Shown here piece by piece: positions 35,717 through 45,094 of a DNA stretch of 64,000 nt (within the stretch, counting starts at the first letter, position 1; every line of letters begins with the position of its first letter). A program made the position numbers and the translations under genes. The stretch lies in the NCBI GenBank assembly GCA_026874595.1, contig JAPPUL010000079.1:799001-863000 (forward strand). The letters run 5' to 3'. The notes below the pieces were generated by a model. That model had not been told where the DNA came from. It did not search any database and was given only the letters and a program-made list of their open reading frames with translations. The DNA comes from Sipunculus nudus (lineage: Eukaryota; Annelida; Sipuncula; Golfingiida; Sipunculidae).

Positions 35717-37780
35717 ATGATACAAAAAATATTAAAAGGACTAACCATACGAGGGAAGTTCAACCTAATAATAGGAGCACTTATTATACTTGTAGTAGGC
35801 AGTGTTGGAACTTTATACTACGCAGAGGAGGCAGGAGTAATAAGTGGAATAGTAAGAAATACGTTAATCAAAAGCCAAAACGTGCTGCAAAACATATCAA
35901 AATTAAAACATAAAGTAAAAGACCTCGCATATTATACAAAAGATGAAAATAGATTACTCCAAAATGGAAAGGTCGTTATAAAGCCAAAAGATAAAAAAAA
36001 ATACTCGCTACTAATAGAAACAGAGATCGGACTAATAACCTCAACAATAAACGCTTTAAAAGAGAATGTAAACGAGCTTGAAAAAAAGCCTAAAGAAATA
36101 AAAAGCTACTTCTTAGCGCCTTTCTTCATAAGTTTTAAAGACCTTGAGGACATTGAAAAAGAAATAACCTATCTTAAAACCCTATCAGTCAAATTAGAAA
36201 AGTTAATAGAAGATGAAGAAAAGTGGGAAAATAATACATTTAAATCGGTGTATCTGCTAATGCAAGACGCCCTACTAACAATAGATCTTAATCTAGAAGA
36301 GCTTAGGTTATCCCACTACACAAATGTTGTCTTAATAGGAGCAATCCAAAAGATAGAAGATCAAATTAGCTATATAAATCCTATAATGATGCTGACAATT
36401 GTTTCTGTAGGGATAATATCTTTACTTTTTACAATAGCGTTTTTGGTATATGTAAGACGCAATATACAACGCTTTATAAGTATGCTAGATGAGCTTAATA
36501 AGCGTGAGAGTGATCTTACAGCACAAATGCCAACAGATTCAAAAGACACCCTAGGTATGCTTGGCAAATCATTTAATACATTCATAAGCAAGATAAGAAT
36601 ACTAATAAAAGATTTGAAAAGCGAAATAGTAAAAGTAAACGATACAAGTAAAAGTATATTAAACTTTGCAAACTTAAGTTTTACAAACGTAAATAAGATT
36701 CTGGGTGAGAATAAAGATATAGAAAAGAGTACAAATTCGCAAACTAAGAATGTGCTAAATGCAATGAACTATATCCATGAAATGGCAAAGTTAATGCAAA
36801 ACATAGGTAATGATATCGAAAACCAAAGGATATCGATAACAACAACAAGCTATACGATGAAATACTTGGCAAAGCACTTTAGGACTATAGATGATAAATC
36901 ACGAAGCGTTGGAAAGGCCTCAGAATATCTTCTTGAGCTCGCACAAGATGGAAAAGATGCCGTAATAAAAACTCTTGAAAGTATTAGAACTATAAAAGAA
37001 GATTCTGACAAGATAAACAGCATAATTAAGATGATAGGCGGGATATCCGAACAAACTAACCTTCTTGCTATGAATGCAGCTATAGAAGCTGCTCATGCAA
37101 GGGAATATGGCAAAGGATTTGCGGTTGTGGCTGATGAGGTTAGAAAGCTTGCAGAAAGTAGTAGTCGTGCCTCAAACGAAATAGTTGAACTTATAAAGGG
37201 AACTCTTGAAAAGATAGATACGAGCGTTGAATTATCAAATAATTCTTACGACGCTCTAAAAAGAATATTGGATAACACCCAAGACACAACAACTTATATA
37301 CAGGATATAGCTGAAGAGTTAAAGGAAACTCGCGAGGAGTCAGATCAAATAAATGAATTTATAGAAGAGCTAAATAAAACAAGTGAGACTTTGCGTAATG
37401 ATATGGAAGAAGGTCTTAAGAAGGGTGAGAACGTTATAGAGGCAATAGAGGAGATGCAAGAGTATACAAAAAACATAACAAGGTCGGTTACAAAGCAGGT
37501 TTCTCACTCGCAATCTATAGTTAGTGATGTAGAGGATTTATTTGACTATAGCCGTATTAATGAGAAGGTAGTAGCAAACTTAAAGGAACTAAGTGACATA
37601 TTTAGGACAGATATTGAGATAGACCTAAGACTTCCTAAAAGAGGAAAGGATGAATTAAACATGCCGATGCTTGGAAGTGAAGTCACAAAGAAGTTAGTCC
37701 TGGATAGTGAAAATGGGCAAAAGGATAAAAAAGAAGAGGATCAAAAAGAAGAGGAAAAAGCTAAATATATATCATCTTAG
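35717..37780 (+). CDS. Methyl-accepting chemotaxis protein
   Basis: 687 residues. One span lies at about 15-35 and a second at about 223-247, enclosing a 190-residue, largely helical periplasmic sensor with no recognised ligand motif. A HAMP segment follows, then a long signalling coiled coil whose hairpin tip is [20 protein letters not shown] and [20 protein letters not shown]. The C-terminal tail is Lys/Glu-rich ([15 protein letters not shown]) without a CheR-tethering pentapeptide. It should cluster with CheA/CheW at the pole and modulate flagellar switching; no che genes are adjacent. Confidence 0.95.
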   Translation: MIQKILKGLTIRGKFNLIIGALIILVVGSVGTLYYAEEAGVISGIVRNTLIKSQNVLQNISKLKHKVKDLAYYTKDENRLLQNGKVVIKPKDKKKYSLLIETEIGLITSTINALKENVNELEKKPKEIKSYFLAPFFISFKDLEDIEKEITYLKTLSVKLEKLIEDEEKWENNTFKSVYLLMQDALLTIDLNLEELRLSHYTNVVLIGAIQKIEDQISYINPIMMLTIVSVGIISLLFTIAFLVYVRRNIQRFISMLDELNKRESDLTAQMPTDSKDTLGMLGKSFNTFISKIRILIKDLKSEIVKVNDTSKSILNFANLSFTNVNKILGENKDIEKSTNSQTKNVLNAMNYIHEMAKLMQNIGNDIENQRISITTTSYTMKYLAKHFRTIDDKSRSVGKASEYLLELAQDGKDAVIKTLESIRTIKEDSDKINSIIKMIGGISEQTNLLAMNAAIEAAHAREYGKGFAVVADEVRKLAESSSRASNEIVELIKGTLEKIDTSVELSNNSYDALKRILDNTQDTTTYIQDIAEELKETREESDQINEFIEELNKTSETLRNDMEEGLKKGENVIEAIEEMQEYTKNITRSVTKQVSHSQSIVSDVEDLFDYSRINEKVVANLKELSDIFRTDIEIDLRLPKRGKDELNMPMLGSEVTKKLVLDSENGQKDKKEEDQKEEEKAKYISS

Positions 37781-37874
37781 TGTGTTATAGAAAGTTACTG
37801 CTAGTGGGCTTACATTGGCTTTAAAGCTGTTCTTATGTATTTGCTAAACATTTTGAAAAAAAATAAGCTAACCT

Positions 37875-37903
37875 TTGCCAACAAACCTATATTTTATTAT
37901 AAT
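37875..37903 (+). promoter_or_regulatory. Sigma-70-type promoter for groES
   Basis: TTGCCA (37875-37880, five of six consensus bases) and TATAAT (37898-37903) at the ideal 17-base spacing, about 50 bases before the groES start. No CIRCE element was found, so control by HrcA is not indicated here. Confidence 0.65.
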
Positions 37904-37925
37904 TCTTTTTAATTATTCTAATAGA

Positions 37926-37938
37926 CACTAATATAGTG
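37926..37938. promoter_or_regulatory. Short inverted repeat CACTA-ATA-TAGTG in the groES leader
   Basis: A perfect 5-bp inverted repeat lies downstream of the predicted groES transcription start and just before the GGAGG ribosome-binding site. It could be an operator or a small RNA hairpin; in AT-rich DNA it may also be chance. Confidence 0.3.
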
Positions 37939-37954
37939 GAGGACAAAAGTAAGA

Positions 37955-38218
37955 ATGAAAATCAAGCCGTTAGGAAATCGAGTATTATTAAGAGAAATGT
38001 TTCAAGAGGAAAAGTCAGCAGGAGGTATATATATACCGGCCTCAGCACAAGAGAAGACCCAAGAAGGGACTGTTGTGGCGATAGGGGAATCTGATGAGAT
38101 AACAGTAAAGGTAAATGAGAAGGTGATATACGACAAGTATGCAGGGACACAGATAAAGATAGACGATAAAGAGCATCTAATCGTAAAGATAGATGATATA
38201 ATTGCAATAGTGGATTAA
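37955..38218 (+). CDS. groES: Co-chaperonin GroES
   Basis: 87 residues matching the 10-kDa co-chaperonin that caps GroEL: IKPLGNRVLLRE at the start, the mobile-loop region EEKSAGGIYIP, GTVVAIG, and VIYDKYAGTQIKID and DIIAIVD at the end. The length is slightly below the usual 94-97. groEL does not follow; the next gene is a bactofilin, so this is a detached groES. The GGAGG Shine-Dalgarno is about 12 bases from the ATG, a long spacing. Confidence 0.96.
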   Translation: MKIKPLGNRVLLREMFQEEKSAGGIYIPASAQEKTQEGTVVAIGESDEITVKVNEKVIYDKYAGTQIKIDDKEHLIVKIDDIIAIVD

Positions 38219-38287
38219 GCAAGTTAAGCAAAATAGATAAAATATTAATTAATGTACAAATCCTAAATTATACGCTAGAAGGGGTCA

Positions 38288-38339
38288 TAGAGAAGGGCTA
38301 TAGAGAAGGACTATAGAGAAGGGCTATAGAGAAGGGCTA
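38288..38339. repeat. 13-bp tandem repeat, 4 copies
   Basis: TAGAGAAGGGCTA repeated at 38288-38300, 38301-38313 (one change, ggacta), 38314-38326 and 38327-38339, in the gap between groES and the bactofilin gene. Because 13 is not a multiple of three it could not be coding. Nothing else is recognised in the gap. Confidence 0.9.
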
Positions 38340-38412
38340 TGAGGATATGTACATTTAGATTTAGCTCTTGTTTAATATTAGTAAACAACGGGAATAGAAA
38401 TAGTAGTTAGTA

Positions 38413-38778
38413 ATGTTGTATGACGATATAGAAGTCAAAGCTAATTTAGGAGTGGATACGGAATTTGAAGGTAGTCTAAGTTACTCAACGCCAGCGCTTA
38501 GGATACAAGGTAAATTCAAAGGGGAGATAAACACAAACGGGATATTAATAATAGACAAAGAAGCGTATGTGGAAGGGAAATTGAGTGTTGGTAGTGTGCT
38601 TATTTGGGGAGTAGTGAAGGCAAATGTAGTTGCAAAGAATAAAGTTGAGCTACATGCTGATGCCCGTTTATATGGAGATATAAAGACTAAGAAGCTAAAG
38701 ATAGCGGATAGTGTCGTATTTGAAGGGAAGTGTGACATGATACCATTAAATCAAGAGAAAGTCAGCAAAAGAAAGTAA
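38413..38778 (+). CDS. Bactofilin family cytoskeletal protein
   Basis: 121 residues, almost wholly the bactofilin (polymer-forming cytoskeletal) domain: a right-handed beta-helix with recurring G-x-hydrophobic turns, RIQGKFKGEINTNG, IIDKEAYVEGKLSVGSVLIW, ARLYGDIKTKKLKI and VVFEGKCDM. Bactofilins form filaments that affect cell shape and wall-associated processes, including helical shape in spirochaetes such as Leptospira. There is no membrane anchor. ATG at 38413. Confidence 0.93.
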   Translation: MLYDDIEVKANLGVDTEFEGSLSYSTPALRIQGKFKGEINTNGILIIDKEAYVEGKLSVGSVLIWGVVKANVVAKNKVELHADARLYGDIKTKKLKIADSVVFEGKCDMIPLNQEKVSKRK

Positions 38779-38943
38779 TAGTGTATAGCTCTTTGTAGGT
38801 CCATAAAATAATAAGATAAAGCTATCCAAGGGCTTAAATCTTCATGCATTAAAAATCTACACTAAATCACTATATTAATAGTTCTAAACTATCGAATATG
38901 TCTTTTGCAACTAAATCTTAAACATGAGGAAGTGTGGAAGGAA

Positions 38944-40191
38944 ATGGGACAAGAAGAGATACGAAAACTATGCAAGGATGCAAAATCTGCAAAAGAAAAG
39001 ATAGGGAAGTTAAAAACGTCAGATAAGAATGAAAGTTTACGTAAGATGGCAGAGTTGGTATTGCAAAACGAGTCCAAGATAATATCATCAAACAAGCAAG
39101 ACATATCCTTCGGGACAAAGCAGAATTTATCAAAAGCAATGCTTGATAGATTGCTACTGACAAAAGAGCGTATTAAAGGAATAGCTCAGAGCCTACTTGA
39201 AGTATCTGACTTAAGCGATCCAGTATATGAAATAACAAGATCGCATATGACAAAAGACGGTTTGTCGATAGGTCAGATGCGCGTCCCAATAGGCGTTATA
39301 GGAATAATATACGAATCACGCCCTAATGTAACAACAGAAGCGGCTTCCTTGTGTCTAAAGAGTTCAAACGTAACAATACTGCGGGGTGGAAGTGAAAGTT
39401 ACTATACGAATCAAGTGCTTGTTAAGATTATGAAAGAAGCACTAAAGGCAACACGGTTACCAGAAGAGGCAATAAGTTTTATAGACAGCAAAGAACGAAG
39501 CGATGTAATGCATCTTTTAAAGATGGATGAGTATGTAGATTTAATAATCCCACGAGGAGGGGATTCATTAATAAAGACAGTAAGTAAAAACTCAAGCATC
39601 CCTGTAATTAAGCACGATAAGGGCGTATGTAATTTATATATACACAACGATGCTGATAAAACTAAAGCAGAAGATATTGCGGTAAATGCAAAGACACAAA
39701 GACCTGGTGTATGTAATGCAATAGAGAATCTAATTATACATAAATCGTATAAATATACGAATGAACTCTTTGAAAAGCTTCTAGACTCAGGGGTTGAACT
39801 TAATGGTTGTGCACGGAGTCAAAGACTTAATAAGAGTATAAAAGCGGCAAGCGAAGAGGATTATTATAAAGAATATCTTGATATGATATTGTCTGTTAAG
39901 ATAGTAGATACGTATGAGGACGCACTATCATTCATAAGGAAATACGGCTCATCGCATTCAGATGCAATAATAACAGAAAGTTATAAAGCGGCAAAAGACT
40001 TTATCCAAGAGGTAGACTCCTGCGCAGTATATGCAAATGCCTCAACCCGTTTTACGGACGGACAACAATTTGGGCTTGGGGCAGAGATAGGAATAAGTAC
40101 AAACAAACTACACGCACGCGGGCCAATGGGACTAAAAGAGCTAACAACAAAAAAGTATATAATATACGGAGACGGACAAATCAGGACGTGA
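38944..40191 (+). CDS. proA: Gamma-glutamyl phosphate reductase
   Basis: ProA reduces glutamyl-5-phosphate to the semialdehyde in proline synthesis. Aldehyde dehydrogenase-type signatures: MRVPIGVIGIIYESRPNV, ILRGGSESYYTN, the catalytic cysteine in QRPGVCNAIENLI, and the C-terminal GLGAEIGISTNKLHARGPMG. I choose ATG 38944 (415 residues, the family length), preceded by GGAAG; the frame extends to a TTG at 38905. proB is not in the window. Its stop overlaps the nadD start (GTGA), so the two are translationally coupled. Confidence 0.96.
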   Translation: MGQEEIRKLCKDAKSAKEKIGKLKTSDKNESLRKMAELVLQNESKIISSNKQDISFGTKQNLSKAMLDRLLLTKERIKGIAQSLLEVSDLSDPVYEITRSHMTKDGLSIGQMRVPIGVIGIIYESRPNVTTEAASLCLKSSNVTILRGGSESYYTNQVLVKIMKEALKATRLPEEAISFIDSKERSDVMHLLKMDEYVDLIIPRGGDSLIKTVSKNSSIPVIKHDKGVCNLYIHNDADKTKAEDIAVNAKTQRPGVCNAIENLIIHKSYKYTNELFEKLLDSGVELNGCARSQRLNKSIKAASEEDYYKEYLDMILSVKIVDTYEDALSFIRKYGSSHSDAIITESYKAAKDFIQEVDSCAVYANASTRFTDGQQFGLGAEIGISTNKLHARGPMGLKELTTKKYIIYGDGQIRT

Positions 40192-40799
40192 GACTAGGGT
40201 TACTTGGCGGGTCATTTGATCCGATACACAACGGACATCTTCTTTTAGCAAATGAAGTATTAGAAGCGTATAAACTAGATTATATAAACTTTATCCCGGC
40301 GTATAAATCTCCCCATAAAAGCACATACCCAAAAGCAGATGAGTATTCACGAGTAAAGATGTTAAATCTTGCCTTAGAAGGAAATAAACACTTCCAACTA
40401 AATACTCTTGAGCTTGAGCGTAAGGGGATATCTTATACAATAGATACAGTAGAAGAGCTTTATAAAAGGCATGGGGATAAGCTTTTGACTAAATTACATT
40501 TAATAATAGGTGTAGATTTACTTAAAAAGCTAAGAACATGGATGCGCTTTGAAGAGTTAGAAGAGAGAGTAAAGTTCATAGTGGCACTTAAGGGTTTAGT
40601 TGGAGAGGATATAGAGTTAGAAGAAGCGTTAAAAAAATATAAAGAGATAGACAAGATAAATAACACACAATTTAAAATAAGCTCAACGTTAATAAGAAAA
40701 AAAGTGTTGGAAGGCAAATCGATAAAATACCTAGTACCTAAAGCAGTGGAGGAATACATAAGGTCAAATAACTTATACAAAGCGACAAAAAAGGAATAA
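40188..40799 (+). CDS. nadD: Nicotinate-nucleotide adenylyltransferase
   Basis: 203 residues starting at GTG (40188) that overlaps the proA stop. NadD makes deamido-NAD from nicotinate mononucleotide and ATP. Signatures: GLLGGSFDPIHNGHLLLANE containing the HxGH nucleotidyltransferase motif, and the C-terminal ISSTLIRKKV (the ISSTxxR motif). It lies 22 bases before recG. Clustering of proA and nadD is common in bacteria. Confidence 0.95.
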   Translation: MRLGLLGGSFDPIHNGHLLLANEVLEAYKLDYINFIPAYKSPHKSTYPKADEYSRVKMLNLALEGNKHFQLNTLELERKGISYTIDTVEELYKRHGDKLLTKLHLIIGVDLLKKLRTWMRFEELEERVKFIVALKGLVGEDIELEEALKKYKEIDKINNTQFKISSTLIRKKVLEGKSIKYLVPKAVEEYIRSNNLYKATKKE

Positions 40800-40821
40800 A
40801 GAGTACAAGGATTATCAAGGC

Positions 40822-42921
40822 ATGGAACTATTAGACTTAAAAGGTATTGGACAAAGTAGCGTCGATACACTTAAAAGAATAAATATAAGTAGTATAAACG
40901 AGCTTTTAACTTACTTTCCAATAAGATACGAAGACAGAAGTAAATTACATAGTTTAAAAGATTTCCTAAAAAGTACAAGCGACAATACATCGAATACAAA
41001 ACGAGATGGGGCTAAAGATAAGTTATCAGTCAAAGTAGAAGTAGTAGAACATCAATATCTTCAATTTGGGTCTACTCGGGTATTGAAGATAATAGTATAC
41101 GATGGTGTTATGAGCGGTAGTTTGATATGTTACAACAGAGCATATTTAAAAGATATTCTTATAGTAGGAGAGCAATATATAATAACAAGTAACTTTCAGT
41201 ACAAATATGGCGAGTTACAATCATCAAATTTTGAATATACAAAGGTAGGAGCAGAAAATAGCTTATCAGCGCTTCGGATAGTGCCTATATATCAATTAAC
41301 AGAAGGGCTTTTGCAAAAGACGTTAAGGACAGCGATAAAAGATGCACTTGAAATAGTTAGCATAAAAGATACAATACCAAATTACTTAATTGAACATCGT
41401 AATTTGCTATCAAAAGAGGAGAGTTTTAGGGAGTTACATTTTCCAAGTTCATATGATAAGCTTGAAAAGGCAAGATATAGGATGAAATATTATGAGTTAT
41501 TCGAGCTTGAATGTAATGTGGCACTCAAAAAGTATTATTTAACTAAGAGTAAGAAAAAGCGGTTTTTAAAAAGGGATGCTAAAGGAAGTTTATATAAAAA
41601 GTTATTAAATACTCTTAACTTTAAGCTAACGGATGGACAAAAGAGTGCATTAGCAGAGATAAAACGAGATTTATATTCAAAATACCCGATGCATAGGATG
41701 TTACAAGGGGATGTAGGAAGCGGCAAGACAGTGGTATCGATTTTAGCGATGCTACTGGCACTAGACAATGGCAAACAAAGTGCACTAATGGCGCCAACAG
41801 AGGTACTTGCCAAACAAAACTACTTAAGATTAAAAGAGTTTACAAAGGATTTAGCGGTTGAGACAGTACTTTTGCTAGGCGGACTTAAGTCATTAGAAAG
41901 AAGACAAGCGCTTGAAAAGGTTGCAAGCGGGCATGCAAATATAGTAGTAGGTACACATGCCTTATTTAGTGAAGAGGTAATATATAAAGAATTAGGGCTT
42001 GTGGTAATAGACGAACAACATAAGTTTGGAGTTTTAGAGCGTGGTAAACTAGTTAGCAAAGGGGAGTCTACAGATATTTTACTAATGACGGCAACGCCAA
42101 TACCACGAAGTTTATCCTTAACAGTTTATGGAGATTTAGAATTATCGATAATAAAGGACAAACCAAAGCGTAAAGCGGTGGTAAAGAGTCATTTCATATA
42201 CAGCAAAGAAAACGCGGAGAAGATGTACGCTTTTATAGATAATGAGATATCAAATGGTATGCAAGGCTTTGTCGTATGTCCACTTGTAGAGGAATCAGAG
42301 AAATTGGACGTAAGCTCGGCGCTAAGCACGTATGAAAGGCTTAAGAGTAAAGAGTTTAAGGATAGGCGGATAGGGTTAATTCATGGAGGGATGCAGTTTA
42401 GAGAGAAGGAAGCGGTAATGGATAAGTTTACAAACGGAGAATATGACATACTGGTATCAACGACGGTAATAGAGGTGGGAATAGATGTACATAAAGCGAG
42501 CTTTATGATAATAGAAGATGCAGATAGGTTTGGACTTAGCCAATTACATCAGCTTAGGGGGAGAATAGGGCGTGGAGAATATGATGGTAATTGTTTTTTC
42601 GTGGTAAGCAAACGGCGTGGTAGTGAAGTGTGGAAAGAGAGGCTAAAAGTGCTTTTAGAACATAATGATGGTTTTATACTAGCGGAGGAGGATTTAAAGT
42701 TACGTGGAAGTGGCGAGTTTTTAGGTTCAAAGCAAACAGGAGTTAATGCCCTTTTCTTTGCAGATTTAGTTGAGGATAAGAGCTTACTTGAACTGGCCCG
42801 AGAAGACGGGTTTACGGTGATATTAAACGATCCGAAGCTTGAAAAGGAAGAACATAAAAGTTTACACAATACGATATACAAAAGATTTATAAAAAGCAAT
42901 TATAAACTGCTTGCAAATTAG
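40822..42921 (+). CDS. recG: ATP-dependent DNA helicase RecG
   Basis: 699 residues, full length. RecG remodels stalled forks and branched DNA. The N-terminal wedge (OB-fold) domain opens with LLDLKGIGQSSVDTLKRINI. The superfamily 2 helicase motifs follow: LQGDVGSGKT (Walker A), VVIDEQHKFGV (DExx), LLMTATPIPRSL, STTVIEVGIDV and QLRGRIGRGEY. The C-terminal LRGSGEFLGSKQTG block is specific to RecG. It follows nadD closely and precedes a methyltransferase gene by 30 bases. Confidence 0.97.
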   Translation: MELLDLKGIGQSSVDTLKRINISSINELLTYFPIRYEDRSKLHSLKDFLKSTSDNTSNTKRDGAKDKLSVKVEVVEHQYLQFGSTRVLKIIVYDGVMSGSLICYNRAYLKDILIVGEQYIITSNFQYKYGELQSSNFEYTKVGAENSLSALRIVPIYQLTEGLLQKTLRTAIKDALEIVSIKDTIPNYLIEHRNLLSKEESFRELHFPSSYDKLEKARYRMKYYELFELECNVALKKYYLTKSKKKRFLKRDAKGSLYKKLLNTLNFKLTDGQKSALAEIKRDLYSKYPMHRMLQGDVGSGKTVVSILAMLLALDNGKQSALMAPTEVLAKQNYLRLKEFTKDLAVETVLLLGGLKSLERRQALEKVASGHANIVVGTHALFSEEVIYKELGLVVIDEQHKFGVLERGKLVSKGESTDILLMTATPIPRSLSLTVYGDLELSIIKDKPKRKAVVKSHFIYSKENAEKMYAFIDNEISNGMQGFVVCPLVEESEKLDVSSALSTYERLKSKEFKDRRIGLIHGGMQFREKEAVMDKFTNGEYDILVSTTVIEVGIDVHKASFMIIEDADRFGLSQLHQLRGRIGRGEYDGNCFFVVSKRRGSEVWKERLKVLLEHNDGFILAEEDLKLRGSGEFLGSKQTGVNALFFADLVEDKSLLELAREDGFTVILNDPKLEKEEHKSLHNTIYKRFIKSNYKLLAN

Positions 42922-42951
42922 GAGCGGCAGAATCAAAGGAGATAACATAAA

Positions 42952-43629
42952 ATGAAATCGAATAAAAGTCATTATAAAAAAGAATATTACGAATATCAAG
43001 CAGAGGGAATAGGAGAGGAACATATCCTACATAATATAACTAGATATAGAATGGAAGTAAAAGAAGAAGATATTGTATTAGATTTTGGTTGCGGGACTGG
43101 CTTTTTATTGGGACAATTAAGTTGTAAGAGACGTGTTGGAGTTGAATTAAACCTATACGCGCATAAAAAAGCACGAGAAAATGGAGTTGAGGTATATGAA
43201 AGCATAGATGCTTTACCAGAAGACCTTCAATTTGACATAATAATATCAAATCATGCTCTTGAGCACTGTACAAGACCGTTAGACGAGCTAATAAGGCTTG
43301 AGAAGCGCTTAAAGCCTGAGGGTAAGTTACTGCTTGCAGTGCCATTTGAAGGGTTAAAAAGGAAGTTTGTAGAAGGTGATGATGTACAACATCTTTATAC
43401 ATTCAGTCCATTAAATATAGGCAATCTAGTAAGCCTTGCAGGGTTTAGAGTAAAGAGCATAAAACAAAACAGCTTTATAATTCCAAAGGTTTTGTATCCG
43501 ATGTTAAAAGATGTAAATAAAAGCTTGTCATATATAATTTATAAAATGATAGGTATACTATTTAAAAACCGTCTATCAGAACATTATCTTATTGAGACAA
43601 AGCGTGATAAGCAAACAAGTTATAACTAA
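42952..43629 (+). CDS. Class I SAM-dependent methyltransferase
   Basis: 225 residues. The SAM-binding motif I is VLDFGCGTGFLLGQL, motif II GVELN (acidic residue for ribose), and the post-motif IIISNHALEHC is typical of the methyltransferase_11/UbiE-like group. C-terminal to this the protein is basic and carries one hydrophobic stretch. Substrate cannot be assigned. It sits between recG and a CbiA-family gene, overlapping the latter by about 38 bases (or less if the CbiA gene starts later). Confidence 0.88.
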   Translation: MKSNKSHYKKEYYEYQAEGIGEEHILHNITRYRMEVKEEDIVLDFGCGTGFLLGQLSCKRRVGVELNLYAHKKARENGVEVYESIDALPEDLQFDIIISNHALEHCTRPLDELIRLEKRLKPEGKLLLAVPFEGLKRKFVEGDDVQHLYTFSPLNIGNLVSLAGFRVKSIKQNSFIIPKVLYPMLKDVNKSLSYIIYKMIGILFKNRLSEHYLIETKRDKQTSYN

Positions 43630-45052
43630 GACAGTAAACAGGCTCATGATATCAGGTCCAAAACGCGGCGAAGGAAAGACAACGTTGTCAATAGGGCTTT
43701 CAAGATGCTTATCAAGGAGCTATAAGGTACAAACGTTTAAGAAGGGTCCAGATTATATAGATTCATTATGGCTTACGTACGCATCTTTTACCACGTGTTA
43801 TAATTTAGATTTATTCATGATGGGAGAAAGTGTTTTAAAGGAGAGTTTCAAAGAAAAGAGTCAATGGGCAGATATTAGTCTAATAGAGGGCAATCAAGGT
43901 TTATATGACAGCGTGTATGAGGATGGGAGGGGTAGTAATGCTTATCTATCAAGGCTTTTGGAAGTACCGCTTGTGCTTGTAATAAACACACAAGGGCTTA
44001 ATAGGAGCATAGCGGCTTTAATACAAGGTTACGTTAATTTCGAAAAAGAAACACAAATTAAAGGAGTAATTCTAAACAAGGTACGAGGGCAACGTCATGA
44101 ACAAAAATTACTCAGTTCAATTAAGAATTATACTAATATAGAGGTATTAGGAGTAATACCAAAAGAGGAGAAGATAGAGATATCAGAACGTCATATGGGC
44201 TTAACGCCGTTTGTAGAAGATGAAGAAGTTAATAAACGACTTATAGACGAGATAGAGTATTTAGTAAATGAAAATGTAAACTTAGAGCGTGTTCTTGAAA
44301 TATCAAAAGTTGCGATAAAAAGCAAAAGCGAAATACGAAAAGCTGAGTTAGAATATAAAAACATCGAGATAAAAGTCGGAATAAGTGATGTAAGAGAGGG
44401 TGTAAGTGATGTACGTATAGGGATAGTAAAAGACCAAGCGTTTCATTTTTATTATCCTGAGAATCTAAAAGCCCTTGAAGATGCAGGAGCAAAGCTATTA
44501 TATATAGACACATTAAAAGATAAAAAGCTGCCGAAAAATCTAAATGGCTTATATATAGGAGGTGGCTTTCCTGAATTATTTCTTAATAAGTTTTCTAAGA
44601 GTCTAATGTATGAAATAAAGCTATCAATAGAAGGAGGGCTTGCTGTTTACGCCGAGTGTGGAGGACTTATGTACTTATCTGAAAGTATAAGCTATAGAGG
44701 TTTTAAAGTAGATATGGTAGGAGCGCTGCCTCTTGAGATAACGCAAGGAGAAATACCTCAAGGGCTTGGCTATTGCATACTTGAGCTTAGCGGAGATAAA
44801 GAAAGTTTTATAAATGCTAAAAAAGGTTTTGAGCTAAGAGGGCATGAATTTCACTATTCAAGAGCAAAAATAGATATAGAAGATAAAGAAAAACTTAAGT
44901 ATGTGTACAAAGTAAAAAAAGGGTATGGGCTAGACGGAAAAAACGACGGACTACTATATAAAAACGTACTAGCCTCCTACGCACATATCCATACCCTTAG
45001 TTATCCTGAATTCAGCAAAGATTTTGTATTACTGGCAAAAAAGACTACTTAA
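43592..45052 (+). CDS. CbiA/CobB-family cobyrinate a,c-diamide synthase-like amidase
   Basis: Up to 486 residues. An N-terminal dethiobiotin-synthetase-like ATPase half (P-loop SGPKRGEGKTTLSIGLSR, GPDYIDSLW, IEGNQGLYDS) is joined to a C-terminal class I glutamine amidotransferase half (YIGGGFPELF, AVYAECGGLMYL with the catalytic Cys, and LASYAHIHTLSYPEF). This is the CbiA/CobB arrangement, which amidates side chains of corrin or related tetrapyrrole rings. No other cobalamin gene is in the window, so the ring substrate is open. The start is uncertain: TTG 43592, GTG 43604 or ATG 43646 are all in frame. Its last 34 bases are duplicated just downstream. Confidence 0.85.
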   Translation: MRQSVISKQVITKTVNRLMISGPKRGEGKTTLSIGLSRCLSRSYKVQTFKKGPDYIDSLWLTYASFTTCYNLDLFMMGESVLKESFKEKSQWADISLIEGNQGLYDSVYEDGRGSNAYLSRLLEVPLVLVINTQGLNRSIAALIQGYVNFEKETQIKGVILNKVRGQRHEQKLLSSIKNYTNIEVLGVIPKEEKIEISERHMGLTPFVEDEEVNKRLIDEIEYLVNENVNLERVLEISKVAIKSKSEIRKAELEYKNIEIKVGISDVREGVSDVRIGIVKDQAFHFYYPENLKALEDAGAKLLYIDTLKDKKLPKNLNGLYIGGGFPELFLNKFSKSLMYEIKLSIEGGLAVYAECGGLMYLSESISYRGFKVDMVGALPLEITQGEIPQGLGYCILELSGDKESFINAKKGFELRGHEFHYSRAKIDIEDKEKLKYVYKVKKGYGLDGKNDGLLYKNVLASYAHIHTLSYPEFSKDFVLLAKKTT

Positions 45053-45094
45053 TAAAAGTTAAAGATTTTGTATTATTTGCAAAAACAACTACTT
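45017..45094. repeat. 34-bp direct repeat of the cbiA-like gene's 3' end
   Basis: 45017-45050 and 45061-45094 match at 30 of 34 positions (both begin aaagattttgtatta and end actactt). The first copy is the end of the CbiA-family gene. The second contributes the last codon and stop of the convergent membrane protein gene. An 8-bp inverted repeat CTAAAGTG/CACTTTAG (45102-45109, 45122-45129) follows. Confidence 0.85.
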
